DNA from: Gemmatimonadaceae bacterium
GTDB taxonomy: Bacteria; Gemmatimonadota; Gemmatimonadetes; Gemmatimonadales; Gemmatimonadaceae
NCBI GenBank assembly: GCA_014377535.1
Contig: JACMPK010000067.1
Location: 1-61,314 of the forward strand
Reading direction: 5' to 3'
DNA: 61,314 bases
This document shows, one piece after another, positions 19,524-28,235 of this stretch. Made by a program: the position numbers and the translations under genes. The notes under the pieces are model-generated. The model had not been told where the DNA came from. It ran no database searches and saw only the letters and a program-made list of their open reading frames with translations. Numbering within the stretch: position 1 is the first letter of the stretch; each line of letters opens with the position of its first letter.

Positions 19524-19792
19524 GATGGGTATTAGCGCAGCCGGGTTGCTGGGGGTAGTCGTCGGCAGGGATCGGGCGGAACGGGTGCGGGCAATACCGG
19601 AAGACATGGGGCTCCTGTGATGTCACGGACGAGAGATGCTGCGCCAAGATGCGGCCCCATGTCCGCAGGTCAGGTACCCATCCGCTGCAGGTGGTCCCCT
19701 CGCGGTGCGGACCCATGCGCACGTATCGTTCGCGGTCGCCGCACGCAACCGAGCGTGCGCGCGCACCTCGATCTCCAGCCCGCCCTGCACGC

Positions 19793-20845
19793 ATGCGTGT
19801 CTCCAGTGCCTCAGCTGCCGCCGTTGCTGGCCTGCTGCTCGCGTCCGCCGCACCCGCGACCGGACAGGCGGCCGGCAGCGTCGAAATCGGCGTCTACGGG
19901 CAGGTCACGCGGGTGCAGCCGGAACAGGCACGCTTCGAGACGACGACACCGCTCAGCCTCGGTCTGCGCGGCCGCGTGAACCTCAACCGCCTCGTCGGCG
20001 TGGAAATGGAGGCACCCACCGGCATGGTGGATGGCGCGGGTGACCCGCCGCGGCGGCGCTACAATCAACTCGTCGCCCGCGGTACATACACCGTGCGGCT
20101 CAGCGACTTTTCGGGATTGCTGCTGGGTGCAGGCGTCGCACGTTCGGACTACGAGGTCACGTACAACTTCGGCGCGAGTGGGCTCGTGGGTGTTCGGACG
20201 GTGATCAGTGGACGGTACGCGCTCCGCTCCGACCTGACCTTCAACTATCTGCCCACGAGTGGCGCTCGAGAGTTCGGAGTGCGCACGGGCGTGCAGCGGG
20301 TCATCGGGCCATTCGATGGGCCCACCACGCGCGATCGCGCACGCGGGAACCGCACCGTGCAGGAACCCGGCAGCATCGAGGCCGGCGTGTTCGCGCAGCA
20401 ATGGCGGCTGCATCCGGTCTGGAATCTCGAGAACGGTCGCGCAGCGGGTGTGCGCGTCGGCACGTTCCTCACGTCACGATCCGCACTCGAGGTGGAGGCG
20501 ACGTATGGCAGGCAAGGTGTCCGGAACGATGGCCAGCGGTCGTCAACCGGCTTCCTGATGCGCGGCGCTGACAGCTATCGCGTGACGACGTTCGCCATGC
20601 GCTACGCGCACAACTTGCCGATCGGATCACGCTACGCCGTGCTCGCCGGCATCGGGCCGTCGCGCAGTTCGTACGAGTACATCGACGCGTGGGGCCTGTC
20701 CGGCGTCGCGGGAGCGCGCCTGGCGCTGACGCGCGACCTGCACCTGCGCGGAGACGTCGTGACGAACTTCGTGCGCAGCGAGCAGGTGTTCGACGTCGGT
20801 GTGCGCATCGGCGTGAGCACCGTGCTGCGACTCGGTCGTTCATGA
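19793..20845 (+). CDS. Outer-membrane beta-barrel protein
   Basis: A 350-residue exported protein, probably an outer-membrane barrel. The ATG at 19793 is selected for its signal peptide (about residues 1-25, ending ATGQA). Alternating hydrophobic and polar strands with frequent aromatic ends recur along the whole length (for example GVYGQVTRV, YNQLVARGTYTV, RYALRSDLTFNYL), and the last strand ends VSTVLRLGRS. No catalytic motif is seen. The duplication-like pattern (two similar halves of about 160 residues) is suggestive only. It is the sole plus-strand protein gene before 55 kb. Confidence 0.75.
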   Translation: MRVSSASAAAVAGLLLASAAPATGQAAGSVEIGVYGQVTRVQPEQARFETTTPLSLGLRGRVNLNRLVGVEMEAPTGMVDGAGDPPRRRYNQLVARGTYTVRLSDFSGLLLGAGVARSDYEVTYNFGASGLVGVRTVISGRYALRSDLTFNYLPTSGAREFGVRTGVQRVIGPFDGPTTRDRARGNRTVQEPGSIEAGVFAQQWRLHPVWNLENGRAAGVRVGTFLTSRSALEVEATYGRQGVRNDGQRSSTGFLMRGADSYRVTTFAMRYAHNLPIGSRYAVLAGIGPSRSSYEYIDAWGLSGVAGARLALTRDLHLRGDVVTNFVRSEQVFDVGVRIGVSTVLRLGRS

Positions 20846-20865
20846 GCCAGCACACGGAACGCGGA

Positions 20866-20896
20866 ACGGGGCATCACTGGTCAAGTGACGCCCCGT
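20866..20896. terminator. Hairpin between convergent barrel-protein gene and secA
   Basis: Arms 20866-20878 and 20884-20896 pair over 13 positions with one wobble around a 5-nt loop. It lies between convergent genes, 20 nt past the plus-strand stop and 48 nt past the secA stop, so it may terminate both. There is no strong T-tract on either side. Confidence 0.55.
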
Positions 20897-20944
20897 CTCG
20901 GGCCTGACTCCGCGTCGCGCGCCGCATGACGACGCGCCGTCAGC

Positions 20945-23900
20945 CTACTTTTTCTTGCGTTCCTTGCGGTCGCGCGGCTTCGGCTCCGTCTCGACCTTTG
21001 GCACCAGCTCCTCGGCCGGAATGTCTTCGAGGATGCCAAATGCGTTGTAGCGCTTCGTCGGTGGGCCACCATGCGGCGGCGCTGCAGCCGGCTCCGGGGG
21101 CATGAACGCGCTCAGGTCACCGAACGGCTCCGGCTCCGGCTCGTTCAACAGCAGCTGCGCTTTCATGAACCGTTCTGCGAACGTGTGATACACGTCCTGC
21201 ATGAGGTCCACAAACATCGTGTAGGCCTCCTGCTTGTACTCGATCAGCGGGTCCTTCTGGCCCCATGACCGGTAATGGATCGCATTGCGAAGCTGATCGA
21301 GGTCGTACAAGTGATCCTTCCACTTCTCGTCCAGCACGTTCAGCATCACGAGCGACAGCATGCGACCCGAGAAGCCGACGCCTCCCTCGTCCTGTACCAT
21401 GTCCAGTTCCAGCAGCTTCGCATCGAACGCTTCCGTCGCCGCGTCCACCGAGGCGGCCTGCGCCTGCGTCACGTCGCCCGGGCGTGTCGCATCCTCCGCG
21501 AAGGCCGGCACCATGAGCAGGTACTGCATGAGCAGGTCCTGCTGCAGCGCGGCAAGATCCCACTGCTCCGGTGACTCGTAGTCCGCCAACCCGAGCTCCA
21601 CGCGACGGCCGACAGCCTTCTCGACCATCTTGCGTGACTCGCCGCGCAGCTCCTCGCCACCTTCCAGCGCGAACGAGCGCAGCGAGTACACGACCTCGCG
21701 CTGCTGGTTCATGACGTCGTCGTACTCCAGCAGGCGCTTGCGCGCCTGGAAGTTCTGCAGCTCCACACGCTTCTGCGCCTGCTCGATGCTGCGCGTGATC
21801 AGCGGATGCGTGAGCATCTCGCCTTCCTGCGCCCCGAGTCGATCCATCAGCTTCGCGATCCGCTCGGATCCGAAGAGGCGCATCAGGTCGTCCTCGAGCG
21901 AGAGGAAGAACTGGCTCGAACCTGGATCACCCTGACGTCCGGCGCGACCGCGCAGCTGGCGATCGATGCGCCGTGACTCATGCCGCTCGCTGCCGATGAT
22001 GTGCAGGCCGCCGATCTCGGTCACGTCGACCAGTTTGCCGTCGGCATCGTGCACCTGCGACGGCTGTCCCGTCGTCACGCCCGCGCCGAGTTTGATGTCG
22101 GTGCCGCGGCCGGCCATGTTCGTCGCGATCGTGATGGCGCCGGGCTGACCCGCTTCCGCCACGATCTCCGCTTCGCGCTGGTGGTACTTCGCATTCAGCA
22201 CGTTGCACTTCATGCCCGCACGCTGGATCAACCGCGCGATCGTCTCCGACACCTCGACGTTCACCGTGCCGACGAGGATCGGAAATCCGAGGCCATGCAG
22301 GCGCTTCACTTCATCGACGATCGCGTTGTACTTCTCGCGCCGCGTCTTGAACACGAGGTCCTGCCGGTCATCGCGAATGATCGGCCGGTTCGTCGGGATG
22401 ACCGACACATCGAGCTGGTAGATCTGGTGGAATTCAGTCTCCTCCGTCTCGGCGGTACCGGTCATGCCGCCCAGCTTCTCGTACATGCGGAAGTAATTCT
22501 GGATCGTGATCGTGGCCATCGTCTGGGTTTCGCCCTTGACCTGAACGCCCTCCTTGGCCTCGACCGCCTGGTGCAGCCCCTCCGACCAGCGACGGCCCGG
22601 CATGGTGCGACCGGTGAACTCGTCGACGATCAGCACCTGCGAATCCTGCACGACGTAGTTCACGTCCTTCTCGTACAGCGCATAGGCGCGCAGCAGCTGG
22701 TGCACGATGTTCAGCCGTTCGCTGCGCATCGCATACTCGCGCTGCAACAGCGCGCGCTGCTCGAGCTTCTGCTGCGGCTCGAGGTCCGTCGCCGCATCCA
22801 GCCGGCCGATCTCGAGCGAGATGTCGGGCAGGAGGAAATCCTCGCCGCTCATCTTCGTCATCAGGTCGACGCCGCGATCCGTGAGGTGCACCGTGTGACC
22901 GCGCTCGTCGAGCACGAAGTGGAGCTCATCCTCGATGTCGCTGTACTGCTGCTTGCCCGGCGGCAGCTTGCGATCCGCGAGATGCTCGAGCTCACGCTTC
23001 TGCACCAGCTGCTTCACGCCGGTCTCGCCAAGAATCTTGAACAGCTTCTTGTTCTTCGGGCCGCCCAGCTGCGCCTTGTAGAACAACAGGCTGGCAGCGT
23101 CGGAGTCTGCCGCCATCGCGCGCTCGCCCTCGGCCACGAGCTGGTTGACCAGCGAATCCTGCTCGCGGATCAGCTTCGCGACCGACTCGTTGTGCTCCTG
23201 GTACATCGAATCGTTCTCGTTGCCCACCGGGCCCGAGATGATCAGCGGGGTACGCGCCTCGTCGACCAGCACCGAGTCGACTTCGTCGACGATCGCGTAA
23301 TAGTGCTTGCGCTGCACGCGCTGATCCAGCGAGTGGACCATGTTGTCGCGCAGGTAATCGAAGCCGAACTCGTTGTTCGTGCCGTACGTGATGTCGGCGT
23401 TGTACGCGGCGCGACGATCCATCGAGCCGGGCTCGGTGTCATCGAGGCAGGCGACCGTCAGGCCGAGCCACGTGAACAAGTGGCCCATCCACTGCGAGTC
23501 GCGGCGGGCGAGATACGAGTTCACCGTGACCAGGTGCGCGCCACGGCCAGCCAGCGCGTTGAGGTAGAGCGGCAGCGTCGCGACGAGTGTCTTGCCTTCA
23601 CCCGTCGCCATTTCGGCGATACGGCCGAGATGAAGCTGAATGCCGCCGGCGAGCTGCACGTCGTAGGGGACCATGTCCCACGCCTGCGCATGTCCGGTGA
23701 CATTGGCAGCGGTGCCCGACAGTCGGCGTGCCACCTCGCGCACCGTCGCGAATGCCTCGGGCAACAGTTCGTCCAGCACTTCGGAGACCGCAGTGCGCAG
23801 CGCACCCTCAGCGCCGCTGCGGCCGTCGGCGCCGGAGAGCTCATCGTCGATGCGATCACGCTCCGCAACATCCGCCGCCAACTTCTTCGCCTCGCGCAAT

Positions 23901-24100
23901 TCGGCGACCCGCGCCTCGAGCTCGCCAGTCCGCTGGGCGAGCATGTCGCGGAACTTGGCGGTCTGCGCCTGCAGCGCGGCTTCGTCGAGCGAGGCCAGCG
24001 TCGCTTCATGACGGTGAATCTCGTCGATGATCGGCTTGACTCGCTTCGCTTCACGCTGATGGCGCGTGCCAAACAGCTTCCCCAGCACATCCTTGATCAT
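20945..24100 (-). CDS. secA: Preprotein translocase ATPase SecA
   Basis: Motor ATPase that drives unfolded proteins through SecYEG. The 1051-residue product is about 150 longer than E. coli SecA. Walker A is MATGEGKT near residue 168 and the DEVDSVLVDEARTPLIISGP motif follows. Extra sequence is visible after about residue 60 (charged, coiled-coil-like) and after the ISGP motif (about 65 residues); similar inserts are known in Bacteroidetes-group SecA. The C-terminus ends in a Lys/Arg-rich tail and lacks the usual zinc-binding CxC...CH motif. AGGGGAG precedes the ATG by 4 nt. Confidence 0.97.
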   Translation of the reverse strand: MIKDVLGKLFGTRHQREAKRVKPIIDEIHRHEATLASLDEAALQAQTAKFRDMLAQRTGELEARVAELREAKKLAADVAERDRIDDELSGADGRSGAEGALRTAVSEVLDELLPEAFATVREVARRLSGTAANVTGHAQAWDMVPYDVQLAGGIQLHLGRIAEMATGEGKTLVATLPLYLNALAGRGAHLVTVNSYLARRDSQWMGHLFTWLGLTVACLDDTEPGSMDRRAAYNADITYGTNNEFGFDYLRDNMVHSLDQRVQRKHYYAIVDEVDSVLVDEARTPLIISGPVGNENDSMYQEHNESVAKLIREQDSLVNQLVAEGERAMAADSDAASLLFYKAQLGGPKNKKLFKILGETGVKQLVQKRELEHLADRKLPPGKQQYSDIEDELHFVLDERGHTVHLTDRGVDLMTKMSGEDFLLPDISLEIGRLDAATDLEPQQKLEQRALLQREYAMRSERLNIVHQLLRAYALYEKDVNYVVQDSQVLIVDEFTGRTMPGRRWSEGLHQAVEAKEGVQVKGETQTMATITIQNYFRMYEKLGGMTGTAETEETEFHQIYQLDVSVIPTNRPIIRDDRQDLVFKTRREKYNAIVDEVKRLHGLGFPILVGTVNVEVSETIARLIQRAGMKCNVLNAKYHQREAEIVAEAGQPGAITIATNMAGRGTDIKLGAGVTTGQPSQVHDADGKLVDVTEIGGLHIIGSERHESRRIDRQLRGRAGRQGDPGSSQFFLSLEDDLMRLFGSERIAKLMDRLGAQEGEMLTHPLITRSIEQAQKRVELQNFQARKRLLEYDDVMNQQREVVYSLRSFALEGGEELRGESRKMVEKAVGRRVELGLADYESPEQWDLAALQQDLLMQYLLMVPAFAEDATRPGDVTQAQAASVDAATEAFDAKLLELDMVQDEGGVGFSGRMLSLVMLNVLDEKWKDHLYDLDQLRNAIHYRSWGQKDPLIEYKQEAYTMFVDLMQDVYHTFAERFMKAQLLLNEPEPEPFGDLSAFMPPEPAAAPPHGGPPTKRYNAFGILEDIPAEELVPKVETEPKPRDRKERKKK

Positions 24101-24109
24101 CGGTCTCCC

Positions 24110-24682
24110 CTATCGGTACAGCGCCGTGGCGCGAATCTGCTCCGCCACGGCGTCCAGGACGAACCCTCGCAATGAGCGACCCTCGCTGACACGGCGGCGC
24201 ACCTCGGTGGAACTCACGTCCACCCGTCGCGTCGCCAGCACCAGCGCATCACGCCCGAAACCCACCGGCGCGAATGGTTCCGCTCCGCGTGTCAAGACGA
24301 CCAACTGCACCAGACGCAGCAAGCGCGCTGGCTCCTTCCAACCAGCCAGCCGCGTGGCGGCATCCGTGCCCAACAACAGAAAGAGCGAATGTCCCTTATC
24401 GGACGCGTGGTAGGACGCAGCCGTATCGACGGTGAAAGATAATCCGCCGCGGTCGATTTCGATCGCATTCACCGAGAAGCGCGCGTCATCCCCGACCATC
24501 GCCCGCAGCAGCGCCACGCGAGCCGCGGCGCTCGCCGCATGCCCGTTCGGCTTGAGCGGTTGGTGTGCCGCCGGAATGAAGTCGAGGCGGTCGAGCTGCA
24601 ACGCCTCGTATGCATCGACCGCCGCGAGGTGATGCCCCACGTGCGGCGGATCGAAGCTGCCACCGAAAAGCCCGATGCGCAC
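24110..24682 (-). CDS. nadD: Nicotinate-nucleotide adenylyltransferase NadD
   Basis: Adenylates nicotinate mononucleotide in NAD synthesis. The 190-residue product has the nucleotidyltransferase signature GLFGGSFDPPHVGHHLAA at the N-terminus and the C-terminal SSTEVRRRVSEGRS motif (the ISxTxIR-like element). It lies 6 nt after bamD and 9 nt before secA, so the three are probably one transcript. Confidence 0.95.
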   Translation of the reverse strand: MRIGLFGGSFDPPHVGHHLAAVDAYEALQLDRLDFIPAAHQPLKPNGHAASAAARVALLRAMVGDDARFSVNAIEIDRGGLSFTVDTAASYHASDKGHSLFLLLGTDAATRLAGWKEPARLLRLVQLVVLTRGAEPFAPVGFGRDALVLATRRVDVSSTEVRRRVSEGRSLRGFVLDAVAEQIRATALYR

Positions 24683-24688
24683 GGCGAA

Positions 24689-25501
24689 TCAGGGCTTCGC
24701 GACAGGCTTCGCGACCGGTGCGACGGCTGCCGAATCACGCGGCGCAGACTCGGCAGGGCACAGCGCTCGCACAGCAGGATCGCCTGCAAAACGCTTCCGC
24801 ACCGCCACGCACGCCTCCGCCGCCTCTTCCTTGTACCGGATCGCCCGATACGACTCGACCATGCGAAGATGCGCGTCGCGCGACTTGGCGGCCTCGGGGT
24901 AGGTGGTCACGACCGTCTTGAAGTAGAGAATGGCCGGGTCGTAGGCCTTTCGCCGAAAGTAGTAGTAACCGGCGAGATACTCCTTGGTGGCGAACATCTC
25001 CTCCAGCGCCGCCAGTTCGCGATCGGCATCCTTCCGACGCGGCGAGTCCGGATAGACGGCGATGAGCGTGCGAAAGGTTGCCTGTGCGGTCGTGCCGTAC
25101 TGCGAATCGAGTTCAGGCGAACGCCAGAGCTTCTGGTACTCACGCGCACTCTCGAACATCGCATCGTCCGCGAGCGTGTCCTCGGGGAACGACTCCGCGA
25201 CCTTGTTATATGCCTGGGCTGCGAGCAGGTGCTCCTCGTTCCGGCTCCGCGCCTGCCCGAGCAGGAACTGTGTCGACGGCAGCAACGTATCGCGCGCCGG
25301 CAGGTCGGTCGACAGCTTCTCGAACGCAGCGATCGCGTTGTCCCAATGCTTCAAGCCGAGTTCGCGCACACCTGCCTTGTACAAGCCGACCGCGTCACCA
25401 GCGAAACGATCGGCACGAAACCCGCCGCCGCGGCACGAGACCATCACGACCAGCACAGCCAGCACCGCACCGCGCATCGCGCGCGCACGCCAACCCGCCA
25501 T
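24689..25501 (-). CDS. bamD: Outer-membrane assembly lipoprotein BamD
   Basis: Lipoprotein component of the beta-barrel assembly machinery. From the ATG at 25501 the product is 270 residues; an ATG at 25477 is possible. A short hydrophobic signal (VLAVLVVMVSC) ends in a probable lipidated Cys. Tetratricopeptide-like helices follow from about residue 30 to 240 (for example LYKAGVRELGLKHWDNAIAAFEKL, AYNKVAESFPEDTLADDAMF), as in BamD/ComL. The C-terminus is Ala/Pro/Val-rich. The 180-nt gap upstream to the dehydrogenase gene must carry its promoter; none is obvious. Confidence 0.87.
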   Translation of the reverse strand: MAGWRARAMRGAVLAVLVVMVSCRGGGFRADRFAGDAVGLYKAGVRELGLKHWDNAIAAFEKLSTDLPARDTLLPSTQFLLGQARSRNEEHLLAAQAYNKVAESFPEDTLADDAMFESAREYQKLWRSPELDSQYGTTAQATFRTLIAVYPDSPRRKDADRELAALEEMFATKEYLAGYYYFRRKAYDPAILYFKTVVTTYPEAAKSRDAHLRMVESYRAIRYKEEAAEACVAVRKRFAGDPAVRALCPAESAPRDSAAVAPVAKPVAKP

Positions 25502-25660
25502 GCAGACCCGGATGGCCCGGTTCACGGATCGCTGGGAAACGAGGCTGGCGGCAGGTCGTGGGATCAGGCGTTGAAATTGAAGCATGGGAGCATGAAATGC
25601 GACAGATCGCCCGGACCGGGCGCGAACAGCGAAAACCTTCAGCAACACGTGAGCGTAAAG

Positions 25661-25681
25661 ACCCCGGACCGGGGACCGGGT
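25661..25681 (-). terminator. GC-rich hairpin directly after the UDP-sugar dehydrogenase
   Basis: A short, nested CCCGG/CCGGG inverted repeat begins right beside the stop codon at 25682. On the minus strand CTTTACG follows. It could end the carB-aminotransferase-dehydrogenase transcript, but the stem is compact and the T-tract poor. Confidence 0.35.
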
Positions 25682-27016
25682 TCACACGGGCCGCGGCGCC
25701 GTGTCGGCCAAGCTTACGATACGCGCCGCCGATGGTGTCGTGCGCCCTGTGGCGTTGCGCGTGTCGACCACCAGCGTCGCGTGATCCACGACGAACTGGA
25801 AGTCGTACGCCGTGTGGTCGGTCACGATGACGACGGCATCCGACTCGCGCAGCACGTCCGCCGTGAGCTCAACACCATGAAGCACGTGGCCATCCTCGCG
25901 AAACGACTTCACGTGCGGATCGTGGAACGTCACCGTCGCGCCACGCTGCTCGAGCAGGCGCATGATGTCCAGTGCCGGGCTCTCCCGCATGTCGTCGATG
26001 TCACGCTTGTACGCTACCCCGAGAATCAGGACCTTGCTGCCGTTCACGGCCTTGCGGTTGTCGTTCAACCCGCGCGAGATCTTCTCGAACACGTAGTCGG
26101 GCATGCCCGAGTTGATCTCGCTGGCGAGGTCGATGAAACGCGTCTTGTAATTCAGCGTCCGCATCTTCCACGCGAGGTAGTGCGGATCAAGCGGGATGCA
26201 GTGCCCGCCGATGCCGGGGCCCGGCGTGAACTTCATGTAGCCGAACGGCTTCGTGGCAGCGGCATCGATCACTTCCCACACGTTCACTCCAAGTTTGTCG
26301 CAGACGATCGCGATCTCGTTCACGAGCCCGATGTTCACGGACCGGAACGTGTTCTCGAGCAGCTTCACCAGCTCGGCGGTCTCCGTCGAGGACACCGGCA
26401 CCACCGTGTCGATCACCGCACCGTACAGCGCGGTCGCAACTTCGGTGCAGGCCGGCGTTACGCCGCCGACGACCTTCGGCGTGTTCTTCGTGTGGTAGAC
26501 CGGGTTGCCCGGATCGACGCGCTCGGGGCTGAACGCCAGGAACACGTCAGTGCCGACCGTGAAGCCGGCCGCCTCGATCGCCGGCTGCAGCACCTCGCGT
26601 GTCGTGCCCGGATACGTCGTGCTTTCGAGCACGATCAGCAGTCCCGGATGCGCCTGCGCCACCACAGCCTGCGTGGCGGCATGCACATACGTCATGTCCG
26701 GATCGCGCGTCTTGCCCAGCGGCGTCGGCACCGCGATCGAGATCGCATCCGATGCCTTCATCCGCGCCGCATCCGTCGTCGCGATGAAGTGGCCACTGGC
26801 CACATGCTTCGCCACCAGCGCGGCACTGATGTCCTGGATGTGCGACTCGCCCGCGTTCAACAGCGCCACCACGCGCTCGCTCACATCGTACCCGATGACC
26901 GTGAAGCCGGCCTCCGCGAACTCCATGGCGAGCGGCAGGCCGACATATCCGAGCCCGACGACCGCAACCACCGCGTCATGCGACTGGATGCGGGACAGCA
27001 GCTGTGACTTATGCAT
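25682..27016 (-). CDS. Nucleotide-sugar dehydrogenase (UDP-GlcNAc/ManNAc 6-dehydrogenase, WbpA/WecC-like)
   Basis: Oxidises a UDP-N-acetylhexosamine to the uronate for surface polysaccharide. The 444-residue product has the NAD-binding motif VVGLGYVGLPLA near residue 18, the catalytic Cys in GPGIGGHCIPLDPHYL near residue 265, and the C-terminal UDP-binding region (VLILGVAYKRDIDDMRESPA). It resembles the WbpA branch (UDP-GlcNAc) at least as much as WecC (UDP-ManNAc), helped by the WbpE-like aminotransferase 45 nt upstream; the choice is inference. Confidence 0.9.
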   Translation of the reverse strand: MHKSQLLSRIQSHDAVVAVVGLGYVGLPLAMEFAEAGFTVIGYDVSERVVALLNAGESHIQDISAALVAKHVASGHFIATTDAARMKASDAISIAVPTPLGKTRDPDMTYVHAATQAVVAQAHPGLLIVLESTTYPGTTREVLQPAIEAAGFTVGTDVFLAFSPERVDPGNPVYHTKNTPKVVGGVTPACTEVATALYGAVIDTVVPVSSTETAELVKLLENTFRSVNIGLVNEIAIVCDKLGVNVWEVIDAAATKPFGYMKFTPGPGIGGHCIPLDPHYLAWKMRTLNYKTRFIDLASEINSGMPDYVFEKISRGLNDNRKAVNGSKVLILGVAYKRDIDDMRESPALDIMRLLEQRGATVTFHDPHVKSFREDGHVLHGVELTADVLRESDAVVIVTDHTAYDFQFVVDHATLVVDTRNATGRTTPSAARIVSLADTAPRPV

Positions 27017-27061
27017 TCTGCAATTCTGACGTGATAAAGTGAAAAGGGCGTGCGGCGGAGA

Positions 27062-28183
27062 TCAGCGACCGTAGAACGCGCGGACGGCGTCCGCGACGAT
27101 GTCGCGCTGGGTCGACGTCAGCTCAGGATAGACCGGCAGTGACAGCACTTCCTTCGATGCGCGCTCGGATTCCGGGAACTGCCCGTCGCTGTAGCCGAGA
27201 TAGGCGAAGCACGGCTGCAGGTGCAGCGGCAGCGGGTAGTACACGGAACAGCCGACCCCGCGCGCCTTGAGGTGCGCGAGCAGGCCGTCACGATTCTGCG
27301 CGCGCACGGTGTACTGGTTGTAGATCGACGTGTTCGCGGGATCGATGTACGGCGTCACGAGGTCCGCGACATCGCCGAACGCCTGGTCGTAGAACGCGGC
27401 ATTGGCGCGACGTGCGGCGCTCCACGCCTCGAGATGCGGCAGCTTCGCCATCAGCACCGCAGCCTGCAGCGCGTCGAGGCGGCTGTTGTAGCCGACGATC
27501 TCGTGGTAGTACGTCTTCATCGAGCCATGTGTGCGCAACTTGAGCACAGTCGTCGCCAGCGCCTCGTCCTGCGTGACGATCATGCCGCCGTCGCCGAAAC
27601 CGCCCAGGTTCTTCGACGGGAAGAAGCTGAATGTGCCGAACGTGACGCTTTCGCCCGCCATGACGGTCCTGCCATCGATCACGCGACTGGCACCGATCGA
27701 CTGCGCCGCATCCTCGATCACCGGCAGGTTGCCGACGGCCGCCTGCACCTGCTCCACCGCCGCCATCTGCCCGAACAGGTCGACCGGGATCACAGCCCTC
27801 GTGCGCGACGTCACGGCAGCACCGGCCGCCGCAGGATCGAGGTTGAAGGTCAGCGGGTCGATGTCCGCAAACACCGGACGCGCGCCGACGTTGTGGATCG
27901 TCCCCGCCGTGGCGAAGAACGTGAACGGCGACGTCACGACCTCGTCATCGCGACCGATGTCCAGCGCACGCATGGCGATCAAAATGGCATCGGTGCCGTT
28001 GGCGCAGCCGACCGCGAACTTCGTCTTCGAGAGCCCGGCCACCGCACACTCGAGTCTCCCCACGATCGGGCCAAGGATGAAGGCCTGCTCGTCAATCACC
28101 TCGTTGACGAGCGCCGCCACCTCGTCCTTGATCGTGGCGTGCTGCGCCTTCAGGTCCAGCAGTGGTACGGGCGGGTGCGTCAT
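27062..28183 (-). CDS. DegT/DnrJ/EryC1/StrS sugar aminotransferase (WbpE-like)
   Basis: PLP-dependent aminotransferase acting on a keto-sugar nucleotide. The 373-residue product starts 'VPLLDLKAQHATIKDEV' as in this family; the PLP-binding lysine is in FFPSKNLGGFGDGG near residue 192 and the VIEDAAQSIGA motif (Asp to the pyridine nitrogen) near 157. With the adjacent dehydrogenase it suggests part of a 3-amino-uronate pathway like WbpA/WbpE; the reductase-like partner and acetyltransferase are not in this window. Confidence 0.9.
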   Translation of the reverse strand: MTHPPVPLLDLKAQHATIKDEVAALVNEVIDEQAFILGPIVGRLECAVAGLSKTKFAVGCANGTDAILIAMRALDIGRDDEVVTSPFTFFATAGTIHNVGARPVFADIDPLTFNLDPAAAGAAVTSRTRAVIPVDLFGQMAAVEQVQAAVGNLPVIEDAAQSIGASRVIDGRTVMAGESVTFGTFSFFPSKNLGGFGDGGMIVTQDEALATTVLKLRTHGSMKTYYHEIVGYNSRLDALQAAVLMAKLPHLEAWSAARRANAAFYDQAFGDVADLVTPYIDPANTSIYNQYTVRAQNRDGLLAHLKARGVGCSVYYPLPLHLQPCFAYLGYSDGQFPESERASKEVLSLPVYPELTSTQRDIVADAVRAFYGR

Positions 28184-28235
28184 GTACGGTCAGTGAAGAA
28201 ATGGTTCGGTGACACGATGTCACGCAGTTCGTCGG

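Noticed and set aside
25502-25648. N-terminal extension of bamD
   Set aside because: The added residues do not resemble a signal peptide and would place the lipobox about 70 residues in; no ribosome site supports the upstream start.
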